The notes under the pieces were generated by a model that was given only the letters and a program-made list of their open reading frames with translations, made no database searches and was not told where the DNA came from. A program made the position numbers and the translations under genes. From contig LFLA01000013.1 in assembly GCA_001542995.1 (NCBI GenBank), positions 43,225 to 107,224 of the forward strand: a stretch of DNA of 64,000 nt, written 5' to 3'. The stretch comes from Nitrospina sp. LS_NOB (lineage in GTDB: Bacteria; Nitrospinota; Nitrospinia; Nitrospinales; VA-1). This document shows, piece by piece, positions 1 to 8,799 of the stretch (positions are counted from its first letter, which is position 1; each line of letters opens with the position of its first letter).

Positions 1-2382
1 ACCTTTATCGAGATATTCGTTCAGGAAACTTCCGGAATCATCCCGGCTGAGTCCGAAGGCGGTCTGTGTCAGGTCGTTGGTTCCGAAGGAAAAGAAATCC
101 GCATCCACCGCAATTTCATCTGCCGTCATGGCAGCCCGGGGAAGCTCGATCATGGTACCGATTTTATAATTCAGGTCCACACCGGCTTTTTCAATCGCAT
201 CCTCAGCCACTTCAACAATGAGTTCACGAACAATTTTGAATTCATTAACATGCGCTACAAGTGGCACCATAATTTCCGGAAAAACTTTAATGCCCTTTTT
301 GGCCTGCCTGCATGCCGCTTCAACAATCGCCCGAACCTGCATCCGGTAAATATCCGGGAAGGTGATCCCAAGCCGACAACCGCGATGCCCAAGCATGGGG
401 TTGACTTCCTTCATCGTTTCAATTTTCTTACCCAAAGCCGCTGGCGACACTTTCATCTCCTTGGCCAGGTTTTTAATGTCCGCCCGGGAATTGGGCAGAA
501 ATTCGTGTAAAGGAGGATCCAGCAACCGCACCGTGACCGGAAGCCCCTCCATCACCTTAAAAATTTCGGTAAAATCCCCGCGTTGGATGGGAAGCAGTTT
601 CTTCAAGGCCTCATCGCGAACTTTGCTGCCCTCGGCAACAATCATTTTGCGTACCAGGAAAATACGCTCTTCATCAAAGAACATATGCTCCGTGCGGCAC
701 AACCCGATCCCCTGCGCTCCAAAATCCCGCGCCATCAAGGCATCGTGCGGAGTGTCAGCATTGGCCCGAATTTGTAGAGATCGGACTTCCCCCGCCCAAG
801 TCATCATGCGCGTAAAGTTACTGGTCAGCCGGGACTGGATCAAAGGCACCGCCCCTTGGATCACCCTGCCTGTCGTTCCATCCAGAGTGATCGAATCCAT
901 CTCCTTAAGCTGGACGTCCCCAAGCGTACATTTTTTTCTCTTCACGTTAACATCCAGAGCACTGACTCCGGAAACACAAGGCTTGCCCATGGCCCGGGCC
1001 ACCACTGCGGCATGTGAAGTCATGCCTCCCTTGGCGGTCAGTATTCCCTGCGACACACTCATTCCATGAATATCTTCCGGCGATGTCTCCATGCGGACAA
1101 GAATAACTTTTTCTTTTTTCTCAGCCATTTCCTGGGCACGCTCGGGAGTGAATACAATCTTCCCTGCGGCCGCACCAGGGGAGGCACCCAAACCCTTGCC
1201 CAGTAATTTTAATTTCGCCTTGGGGGAAATCATCGGATGAAAGATTTGATCCAATTGGTTTGCTGGAACCCGCATCAGGGCTTCCCGTTTACTGATCAAC
1301 CCCTCATTCACCATATCAATCGCTACTTTGATAGCCGAGGCAGCCGTGCGCTTGCCAGACCGGGTCTGCAATAAAAACAATTTCTGGTTTTCAATGGTGA
1401 ACTCCAGATCCTGCATATCCTTGTAATGGTTTTCCAGTTTCTGGTAAACCTTCACCAGATCCTGATACACCTCCGGCATGTCCTGCTCCAGCATTTCAAT
1501 CGAGTTGGGTGTCCGAACTCCTGCGACAACATCCTCACCCTGAGCATTGATCATGTATTCGCCATAGAATTTCTTTTCCCCCGTGGCCGGGTTGCGGGTG
1601 AATGCAACACCGGTGGCGGAAGTCTCTCCCATGTTGCCAAACACCATGGACTGGACAGTGACCGCCGTGCCCCATTCGTGCGGAATTCCATGCAGTCTTC
1701 TATACGTTCGCGCACGATCCGTGTTCCAGGAATTGAACACTGCCTCAATCGCCATGTGCAGCTGTTGCATAGGGTCTTCTAAAAACTCTTCCCCCATCAC
1801 GCGAACCACCAAAGCTTTGAATTGCCGGATGAGCGCTTTCAACTCCTGAATGGTAAATTCCGTATCAAATTCGATTTTACGTTTTAATTTTTTCTTGGTG
1901 AGGATGGCCTCGAATCGCTCTCCGGGAATCCCCAGCACCACATCCCCGAACATGGAAATGAAACGGCGATACGAGTCGAGGGCAAACCACTCGTTCTTGG
2001 TGCTCTTGGCCAAACCTTTGGTGGCACTATCATTCAGCCCCAGGTTCAACACAGTATCCATCATCCCGGGCATGGAAACCCTTGCTCCCGATCGCACCGA
2101 AACAAGAAGAGGATTAACCGGATCGCCAAATTTTCTTCCCAGAGTCTTTTCCAGGTCTTTCAGACGGGTAAGAACTTCATCCCACAATTTAGAAGGGAAA
2201 GTATTTTTGTGTTTGAAATAGTAAACACAGGCTTCTGTACTTATGGTGAATCCGGGAGGGACTTGTATTCCCAGGGAGGCCATCTCAGCAAGGTTGGCAC
2301 CTTTCCCTCCCAAGAGGTCTTTCATTCCTGCTCTGCCTTCGGAGTTTTCATCGCCGAAGGCATAAACATATTTCTGTGTCAT
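1..2382 (-). CDS. ppdK: Pyruvate, phosphate dikinase (partial, C-terminus beyond left edge)
   Basis: Interconverts pyruvate + ATP + Pi and PEP + AMP + PPi in the cytoplasm. The reading frame is open for 794 codons from ATG at 2382 to the window edge. The family is usually about 870-900 residues, so roughly the last 80-100 are missing. Seen directly: the N-terminal nucleotide-binding part begins MTQKYVYAFGDENSEGRAG; the phosphohistidine motif GGMTSHAAVVARAMGKPCVS has its catalytic His near residue 457; and the PEP-domain motif FFSFGTNDLTQTAFGLSRDD lies close to the edge. A purine-rich AGG lies about 8 nt before the ATG. It sits 90 nt downstream of glyS on the same strand and may be cotranscribed. 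A PPi-using enzyme fits with the membrane pyrophosphatase further along. Confidence 0.96.
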   Translation of the reverse strand, partial: MTQKYVYAFGDENSEGRAGMKDLLGGKGANLAEMASLGIQVPPGFTISTEACVYYFKHKNTFPSKLWDEVLTRLKDLEKTLGRKFGDPVNPLLVSVRSGARVSMPGMMDTVLNLGLNDSATKGLAKSTKNEWFALDSYRRFISMFGDVVLGIPGERFEAILTKKKLKRKIEFDTEFTIQELKALIRQFKALVVRVMGEEFLEDPMQQLHMAIEAVFNSWNTDRARTYRRLHGIPHEWGTAVTVQSMVFGNMGETSATGVAFTRNPATGEKKFYGEYMINAQGEDVVAGVRTPNSIEMLEQDMPEVYQDLVKVYQKLENHYKDMQDLEFTIENQKLFLLQTRSGKRTAASAIKVAIDMVNEGLISKREALMRVPANQLDQIFHPMISPKAKLKLLGKGLGASPGAAAGKIVFTPERAQEMAEKKEKVILVRMETSPEDIHGMSVSQGILTAKGGMTSHAAVVARAMGKPCVSGVSALDVNVKRKKCTLGDVQLKEMDSITLDGTTGRVIQGAVPLIQSRLTSNFTRMMTWAGEVRSLQIRANADTPHDALMARDFGAQGIGLCRTEHMFFDEERIFLVRKMIVAEGSKVRDEALKKLLPIQRGDFTEIFKVMEGLPVTVRLLDPPLHEFLPNSRADIKNLAKEMKVSPAALGKKIETMKEVNPMLGHRGCRLGITFPDIYRMQVRAIVEAACRQAKKGIKVFPEIMVPLVAHVNEFKIVRELIVEVAEDAIEKAGVDLNYKIGTMIELPRAAMTADEIAVDADFFSFGTNDLTQTAFGLSRDDSGSFLNEYLDKG

Positions 2383-2472
2383 AAAAAAACCTGGCCTCTC
2401 AACCAACTGAAAATAGGGACTAAACAGCCTAAAAGTGGAGTGACGGTAGACTATCCGATGGCAAAAGGGTTT

Positions 2473-4539
2473 TCAACCTTTTTTCAAAATGATCCGGGAA
2501 AAATCGGCAAGCCCCGAAAAAAGACCGGAAATCTGATACAGAAGGTGGAGTCGATTATTGCGCAATGAAACATCTTCCACCATAACCATGACCTCATCAA
2601 AAAACCCGTCCACCGCAGGTTTTATTTCTACAATTTTTTCCAGAGCCTGATCAAATTCCTTGTTTTGAATGTGCCGAAGCACCGGGTCCCGAACCTTCAA
2701 ATACGCTTCGAACAACTTTTTTTCGGCAGGTTCATTTAACAATCCAGGGTCCACTTCGCCCTCAGCCTCATCATTGAGGATGCTGACAACTCTACGAAAA
2801 GCAATAGCCAAAGGTTCAAAATAAGGTTGTTTCTTCAAATCGGAAAAAGCAGAAACCTTTTTCCTGATATCGACAATGGAATCCAGACCCGTGGACAGTA
2901 CACAATCAATCGCGTCATAAGGAAACCCCTCGGCGTTCAAATGGGTTTTGTACCTCTGAGAAAATAAATCCATCACATGATTTTTGATGGCTTTGGGTTC
3001 CAGTTTGAGTTTCGAACTCATCAAGCGCAGACCTTCTTCCACCAGACTGTCCAACGATATCTGCCAACCCCGGTTAAGAAAAATCTGGATGATGCCCAGT
3101 GCATTTCGTCTCAAAGCATACGGGTCTTCAGAACCGGTGGGAATCAAACCCACCCCAATACAGCCTAAAATAGTATCGAGCTTGTCCGCGACCGCGATGA
3201 CCGCTCCCAACTCACTTTCAGGAGGAGCATCTCCGGCAAAAGAAGGACGGTAATGTTCCTTAACCGCCTGCGAGACTTCGGGCGCCTCTCCAGAATGGGA
3301 CGCATAATATCCGCCCATGATGCCCTGCAATTCCGGAAACTCATAAACCATCAGGGTCACCAGATCAGCTTTGCACAAACGCCCGGCTCTCAATGCCTGC
3401 GATTTTTTATCCGGACAGACATGAGCGGACAAAACTCCAGCAAGGCCGCAAATCCTTTCCATTTTTTCATACAGCGTTCCCAGTTTTTTTTGGAACACAA
3501 CGCCTTTCAATGCGTCCACAAAATCATCCAGCTTTTTCTTTTTATCTTCATTATAAAAAAACCTAGCGTCCTCTAAACGGGCACGCAAAACCCGCTCGTT
3601 GCCATTTTTTATTTTATCGGTTTCAGGCATATTGCTGATGGTGATAAAGCAGGGCAATAAATTTCCTTTGCCATCAGAAACAGAAAAGTACTTCTGGTGT
3701 TGTTTCATCGTCACCACCAAAAGCTCTTTCGGCAGTTCCAGAAAACCGGCATCAAAATCTCCCCGTATGGCTATCGGATACTCCACCAGATAATTGACGA
3801 TGTTCAACAAGTCCGGGTCATCTTCCACCAACCCGCCAGCTTCTTGGGCGAGGTTTTGTACTTGCTCAAGAATTTTCTGTTTCCTCAACTCTGGATCGAC
3901 CATTAAAAAATGGTTGGCACTCTCCTCGATATAAGAAGCCAGGTTTTTCACCTGGAATTTATCGGGTTTTAAAAACCGATGTCCCAACGAAAAGTCACCA
4001 CACCCAATACCGTCAAAACTAAACTGCAGAGGCTTGCCATCAAATATTGCGGTGATCCAATGCAAAGGCCGTGCGAAGGGACGAGTCTTGTTTTGCCAGC
4101 GCATTTTTTTGGGGAAGGGGATATTGCCCACGAACTGCGGCAGAAATTCATTAAGATGGTCGGGAGTAGGGCGACCCTTTTTCTCTACACGGGCACAGAC
4201 CACTTCCCCCTTTGGGGTGTTCTCCCGGGTTAAGGCGGAAACCTCCAAACCCTTGCCCCGGGCAAACCCAATCGCCGCCTTGGTGGGCTTTCCCTGATGG
4301 TCATAAGCCACAGAGACACTGGGGCCATGAAAAAGATCCACGCAATCTTCCTGCAAGGCCTGCACTCCTTTGACCGACACCACCAACCTTCTGGGCGTAC
4401 CTAGAATTTCCGGGGTCTCGGCCTGAATCCGGTTGCGAGCAAAAAATGCCGCCAACTCCTCACGCATATATTCGAGGGCAGGCTGAACATATCCCGAAGG
4501 GATTTCCTCGGAACCAATTTCTAGAAAAAATTCGGGCAT
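2473..4539 (-). CDS. glyS: Glycyl-tRNA synthetase beta subunit
   Basis: Beta chain of the bacterial alpha2beta2 glycyl-tRNA synthetase, which charges tRNA-Gly. At 688 residues it has the normal family length. The N-terminus reads FFLEIGSEEIPSGYVQPAL, the GlyS signature. The middle contains the HD-like core, and the last ~120 residues are the DALR-type anticodon-binding region. In most genomes glyQ lies directly upstream; here the glyQ partner is about 2.5 kb away (7072-7959), separated by a broken NB-ARC/TPR gene on the opposite strand. The 207 bp upstream (4540-4746) is a divergent promoter region shared with that gene. Confidence 0.97.
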   Translation of the reverse strand: MPEFFLEIGSEEIPSGYVQPALEYMREELAAFFARNRIQAETPEILGTPRRLVVSVKGVQALQEDCVDLFHGPSVSVAYDHQGKPTKAAIGFARGKGLEVSALTRENTPKGEVVCARVEKKGRPTPDHLNEFLPQFVGNIPFPKKMRWQNKTRPFARPLHWITAIFDGKPLQFSFDGIGCGDFSLGHRFLKPDKFQVKNLASYIEESANHFLMVDPELRKQKILEQVQNLAQEAGGLVEDDPDLLNIVNYLVEYPIAIRGDFDAGFLELPKELLVVTMKQHQKYFSVSDGKGNLLPCFITISNMPETDKIKNGNERVLRARLEDARFFYNEDKKKKLDDFVDALKGVVFQKKLGTLYEKMERICGLAGVLSAHVCPDKKSQALRAGRLCKADLVTLMVYEFPELQGIMGGYYASHSGEAPEVSQAVKEHYRPSFAGDAPPESELGAVIAVADKLDTILGCIGVGLIPTGSEDPYALRRNALGIIQIFLNRGWQISLDSLVEEGLRLMSSKLKLEPKAIKNHVMDLFSQRYKTHLNAEGFPYDAIDCVLSTGLDSIVDIRKKVSAFSDLKKQPYFEPLAIAFRRVVSILNDEAEGEVDPGLLNEPAEKKLFEAYLKVRDPVLRHIQNKEFDQALEKIVEIKPAVDGFFDEVMVMVEDVSLRNNRLHLLYQISGLFSGLADFSRIILKKG

Positions 4540-4746
4540 ATCGTTCCGTTCAGTTTAAAGCGGTGACAATAGGTGACAAACTTAAGCAAAAACAAGTATT
4601 ATCGAATAAATACTCATAAAGTCAACCATCAGCAAGGGCAGTTTCCTTTGAATCCCTGGTCATCGCATATATTGAAAAATATTCAAGGTTATGCGATGTT
4701 GATTGAATAACCTTCAACAATCTACGTCACCCATTCAGGTTGCTTC

Positions 4747-7066
4747 ATGACCACAATCATTACCATCATCGTAGCGATTGCCCTTCTGGCCGCACTGGGG
4801 AAAATATTTTCAAAAAGTTCTTCCGGTCTTCAAGGCCAGCAGGAGGCGCCTCTTGATACAGGCGAGCCTGCCTCATCCCCCGAAAAAAGTAAGAAGAACT
4901 CCCCAGCGGTTAAAAAGGAAAGGAAAATGTTTTCCAATAAGGCTATCAAGGGAGAGAGCTTGTTCCATGCCCCACCCGAACCACCCCTGTTCACCGGCCG
5001 TAAAGAGACGCAACAATTAATCCTCGCCCGGGACTACACACCGTCCCATTTTAATAGGAGTCAGTGGGTACCCGGGAGTCGGGAAAACCTGCTTGGCCAT
5101 CACCTTGATCAACAAATTCGCCCCACAATTTCCCGGTAATTGCCTGTTTATAGATATGCAGGGGGAACACCCGGACCCCCCTTCGGCAGAAGACATCATG
5201 CGGCGAATCATTTTAAGGTTTCACCCTTCCCAGTATCTCCCGGCTGACAATAAAAAGCTGGCCAAGCTTTATCGGGCCGCCTTAAAACCACATAAAGGCA
5301 TTTTGATTCTGGACAACGCCTCAAGCACCAAGCAGGTCAAACCCCTTGCCCCGCCCTCATCATGGCTCTTGATTATGACTTCCGTAAAACCAATTTCAAT
5401 ACCCAGCATGGTTGCCATTGTGCTGGAGCCCATGGACAATTTAGAGGCACAAACCCTGTTGACCCGGTGGGCGGCTGGAATCAGCCCTGCTATCACAGAA
5501 ATAACCCGGATCTGCAAGGGCATTCCTTTGGCTCTGGAAATCATTGGAAAACTTTTTACCATCAACTCCACCATGGCTCCTGATTACTTCGCCAAAAAAC
5601 TTACAGAAGTCCGTTAAAGTTTCGGAGCAGACGACAAAGGTAATTTTTCTGACGGCGTTCGGGCCGCGATAAGCTTCAGTTACAACATGCTGCCTGACAA
5701 AGCCGCCGCAGTTCTAAAAAAGCTTTCGGTTTTTCCAGGGTCTTTCACCGCAAGCGCTGTATCCTTCATTTGTGAAGACACCAAAAACCTTTCGTTAACC
5801 GGCCTGGAAAAGTTTGGCCTGGTGCAATACAACATCAACCCCGACCGTTATTTCCTGCACGAACAAGTTAAAAAATTTATCAAACCCCTGCTGAGTCCCG
5901 GCGATCGGAGCATGACGGAAAGACGTCTCGCCACCGAATTCATGAATGTGCTGGAAAGCGTCCATGACCAGGTAGAAAAAGGCGCCAATGAAGCGATCAA
6001 AGGATTCCGACTGCTTGACTTGGAAATGGAAAATATTAAAGCAGGTATGGAATGGGGCCGGAAACATTTCGCCAATAATAAAGACGCGGCACAAATTTGT
6101 AATGCCTACATCGAAAATGGGGTCACGATGATCTGCCAGCGTTTGTCGCCCTCGGAAAGCATTCAATGGTTGGAAACGGCCCTCACCGCCGCCCGGCAAC
6201 TGCAAGACAAAAATGCCGAAGGCCAGCATCTCTTGAATCTTGGATGTCAATATGTGGTGTTGAGCAAATTTCAAGAAGCCACAAACACCTTGCAAAGTGC
6301 GCTTTCGTTTTGCAAAAAAGAAGGGAATGTAGAAGGACAAAGAACTGCCCTAGGCAAATTGATCCAGATCTACATAAGAAATAATGATTGTCCTAGCGCC
6401 ATCAAATTTATAGAGGAGGCACTTGAGCTGGCCCGAACCAATGGCGACAAAGAAGAAGAGTTTAATCTTTTAGCGCAATTAACAATTTCCTGCACACAAA
6501 ACAAGGAATACAACAAAGCCATCGATGTTGGGGACCAGGCCATGGATCTGGTCGATGAAAACGAGGACATGCCTTTACTGATCAACTTGCTTTACAATAT
6601 GGGAAAGGTACATTTAGAAAAAGGTCTGGCGTTTTCCCTGAAATCCTCTTATACCCCGCTTCAAGGAAAACTATACTTATCACTGGGTGAAACCATTTTC
6701 CAAACCGGTGACATTCCTGGTGCCCTGAAGTGCCTTAAAAAAGCATTGGACACTGTGAGCAATGCTAAAGACCTATCAAGTAAAGGGCCTATTATGATCC
6801 TGTTGGCTGAAATCCATATGCAAAGCCAAGGGGAAGATCAAGCTATTCATTATTTTGAAGATGTCCTGAACTTATCCAAAAAAAACAAAGACCATTTATT
6901 AGAAGGACAAGCACAATGGAAGTGGAGCCAGGCTTTGGGTAAAAATGGTAGTGCGGAAGAAGCAATAACCCGGGCGCAGAAAGCCCTAAAAATTTTTGAA
7001 GCACTCAAAAATCCTGAAGCCAGTGATATCAGGACCCAAATAGATAAATGGTCCGGAGGGGATTGA
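4747..7066 (+). pseudogene. NB-ARC ATPase / TPR protein, broken by one frameshift and one in-frame stop
   Basis: Three pieces form one protein of about 770 codons. The first (from ATG 4747) has an N-terminal hydrophobic anchor (residues ~3-17), a charged linker, and PPLFTGRKETQQLI, typical of the start of an NB-ARC module. Around 5040-5060 the frame shifts by one base. The second frame then gives the Walker A motif GVSGYPGVGKT and a Walker B-like ILILDNA. A TAA at 5615-5617 interrupts it, and the same frame resumes with a winged-helix-like segment and a long series of TPR repeats up to 7066. Such proteins are signalling NTPases (STAND class). It lies between glyS and glyQ and converges on glyQ with only 5 nt between them. 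Decay is the simplest reading; base-call errors are the alternative. Confidence 0.8.
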
Positions 7067-7071
7067 TTGTT

Positions 7072-7959
7072 TCAGACTTGCAGGTTGCCTTGCTTTTTCA
7101 GCAAGGGAAACTCCATCGCCTCCCTCTGCTGCACATAGCTTTCAGCACATAACCGGGCCAGGTTTCTCACCCGGCCAATGAACCCGGTTCGCTCCGTGAC
7201 ACTGATCGCTCCGCGGGCATCCAACTGATTGAAAGCATGCGAGCATTTTAAAGTGTAGTCATATGCAGGCAGGACCAGTTCCTGCTTCAGCAAATCTTTC
7301 GCTTCCGCTTCATACATATCGAACCATTGAAATAATCGTTCCTTACCCGACGCTTCAAAATTGTAACGCGAGAACTGTTTTTCTGTTTCAAGATGGACAT
7401 CGCCATATAAAATATTTTCATTCCATTTAAGATCATAGACATTGTCCACATCCTGCAGATACATGGCGATGCGTTCCAGCCCATACGTCAACTCGGCCGT
7501 GATCGGTTTCAGGTCTATGCCCCCCACCTGCTGGAAATAAGTAAACTGGGTAATCTCCATGCCGTTCAGCCAGACCTCCCACCCCAAACCCCAGGCCCCG
7601 AGAGTGGGTGACTCCCAATCGTCCTCCACAAAACGGATATCGTGTTGAAGCGGGTCCACCCCCAGTGAAATCAGGCTGTCGAGATAAAGGTTCTGCACAT
7701 CTTCGGGCGATGGCTTTAAGATGACCTGAAACTGGTAATAATGCTGGAGACGGTTGGGGTTTTCCCCATACCTGCCATCGGTGGGCCTGCGTGAAGGCTC
7801 GACATAGGCGGCACTATAAGGCTCCGGACCCAATACCCGGAAAAATGTGCAGGGATTAAACGTCCCCGCGCCCACTTCAATGTCATAGGGCTGGTGCAGG
7901 GCGCATCCCCTGGATGACCAGTAGTTTTGCAGATTGAGAATAATGTCTTGAAAATGCAT
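7072..7959 (-). CDS. glyQ: Glycyl-tRNA synthetase alpha subunit
   Basis: Class II catalytic chain of the alpha2beta2 glycyl-tRNA synthetase. The 295 residues match the family length. Seen directly: [19 protein letters not shown] at the N-terminus, then [19 protein letters not shown] and [20 protein letters not shown], the class II motif 2 region. It ends converging on the broken NB-ARC/TPR gene, so it is unlikely to form the classic glyQS operon with glyS. Confidence 0.97.
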   Translation of the reverse strand: MHFQDIILNLQNYWSSRGCALHQPYDIEVGAGTFNPCTFFRVLGPEPYSAAYVEPSRRPTDGRYGENPNRLQHYYQFQVILKPSPEDVQNLYLDSLISLGVDPLQHDIRFVEDDWESPTLGAWGLGWEVWLNGMEITQFTYFQQVGGIDLKPITAELTYGLERIAMYLQDVDNVYDLKWNENILYGDVHLETEKQFSRYNFEASGKERLFQWFDMYEAEAKDLLKQELVLPAYDYTLKCSHAFNQLDARGAISVTERTGFIGRVRNLARLCAESYVQQREAMEFPLLKKQGNLQV

Positions 7960-8042
7960 AGCCGTCTGGGTGTATCAAAGTTTGGCGGATAAAGTCAACC
8001 TAATCTGATAAAATCCATACATCAACCGAAAATAGGAGATGA

Positions 8043-8399
8043 TTGTTGCACACCGTTTATAAGGCGCTTGCTCCCGAAGATGTCGAACGAATTATCGCAT
8101 ACTGCCAGGAACACACGATCCAGAAGGGCGGGTTGTTCGAGGTTTACCTTGATCCGGACACCCAAGTAACAACGGTTGTCGTCAACTCCCGCCTGGAAGA
8201 TGAACCGATGGAAAAGTTCTGCCCACTGGGAACGTTTTACTGCAACTACCTCGGCCCCGGCATCATCTCACTGGAAGAGGAAGACCCGCACCACGATGGC
8301 ATGCCCTCCGCAAAAAACCATATCAAAGCTATCAAACAAACCATCGACACTCTCACCACTCGGCGTGGCCAGCGTGACGCTGGACCCAACGAGCAATAG
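8043..8399 (+). CDS. Conserved hypothetical protein, 118 aa, repeat-derived C-terminus
   Basis: Short soluble protein starting MLHTVYKALAPEDVERI, with two tandem TTG codons at the start. AGGAG at 8034-8038 lies 4 nt before the first TTG (8043) and 7 nt before the second (8046), so 8046 may be the true start; the ATG at 8039 is out of frame and closes quickly. I recognise no domain. The last ~14 residues (TTRRGQRDAGPNEQ) are encoded by two palindromic repeat units (8356-8368 and 8369-8383), so the native protein probably once ended near residue 104. Confidence 0.65.
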   Translation: MLHTVYKALAPEDVERIIAYCQEHTIQKGGLFEVYLDPDTQVTTVVVNSRLEDEPMEKFCPLGTFYCNYLGPGIISLEEEDPHHDGMPSAKNHIKAIKQTIDTLTTRRGQRDAGPNEQ

Positions 8400-8465
8400 C
8401 TGATTAAGCCGAGACAACTCCTTGCTCGCCAGAAAAATTATGGCTAGTTACCACTGGGCGTTGCC
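8356..8465. repeat. Dispersed intergenic repeat with hairpins CCACTCGGCGTGG and CCAGCGTGACGCTGG
   Basis: Two short palindromes (8356-8368 and 8369-8383) are followed by a stretch related to other intergenic repeats in the window, with the recurring core 'aagccgag...ctccttgctcgcc' (compare 14219-14330, 35048-35142 and 46250-46518). It overlaps the 3' ends of the convergent genes on both sides. Confidence 0.6.
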
Positions 8466-8767
8466 CGGTTATTCGTCGGCCCGGACCCTTTCTTGTTGAT
8501 AGATGCCGGTTTTTGTGCCGATGGTACCTGAGTGAAATGGTTCTCTTCAGTCATAGAAGGAGACCGGCCTCCAAAAATCAGGGCAACAACGATGGCACCC
8601 GCGAGGACCAAACCTGCCATCATAAAATTTTTATAGGGAATATCTAAATTTTTTCGGGCCGGTGGTCTTTGATCCTCTTGCAGGACAAGTTCCTTGAGGT
8701 TCAGGTCTTTTTCCAGCAACCTTTTATCTTCTTCCAGTTTTTTGAGCGTCTTTAATATCGTGCTCAT
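8444..8767 (-). CDS. Small single-pass membrane protein, GspB-like position
   Basis: 107 residues. The charged N-terminus MSTILKTLKKLEEDKRLLEK looks coiled-coil. A transmembrane segment sits at about residues 48-66 (FMMAGLVLAGAIVVALIFGG), followed by a low-complexity periplasmic tail. The N-terminal pattern (STILKALKKLE) resembles GspB/ExeB-type partners of GspA. It lies 32 nt downstream of the GspA-like ATPase on the same strand, which supports a partner role. It lacks the larger C-terminal periplasmic domain of classic GspB, so the name is by analogy only. The last residues overlap a dispersed repeat. Confidence 0.6.
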   Translation of the reverse strand: MSTILKTLKKLEEDKRLLEKDLNLKELVLQEDQRPPARKNLDIPYKNFMMAGLVLAGAIVVALIFGGRSPSMTEENHFTQVPSAQKPASINKKGSGPTNNRATPSGN

Positions 8768-8799
8768 TGTGTCGCGCTTTCAATAAAGAAGAAGAAGGT

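Noticed and set aside
5795..6340. A 181-codon minus-strand open frame
   Set aside because: It is antisense to the TPR region of the broken NB-ARC gene and shows no family pattern.
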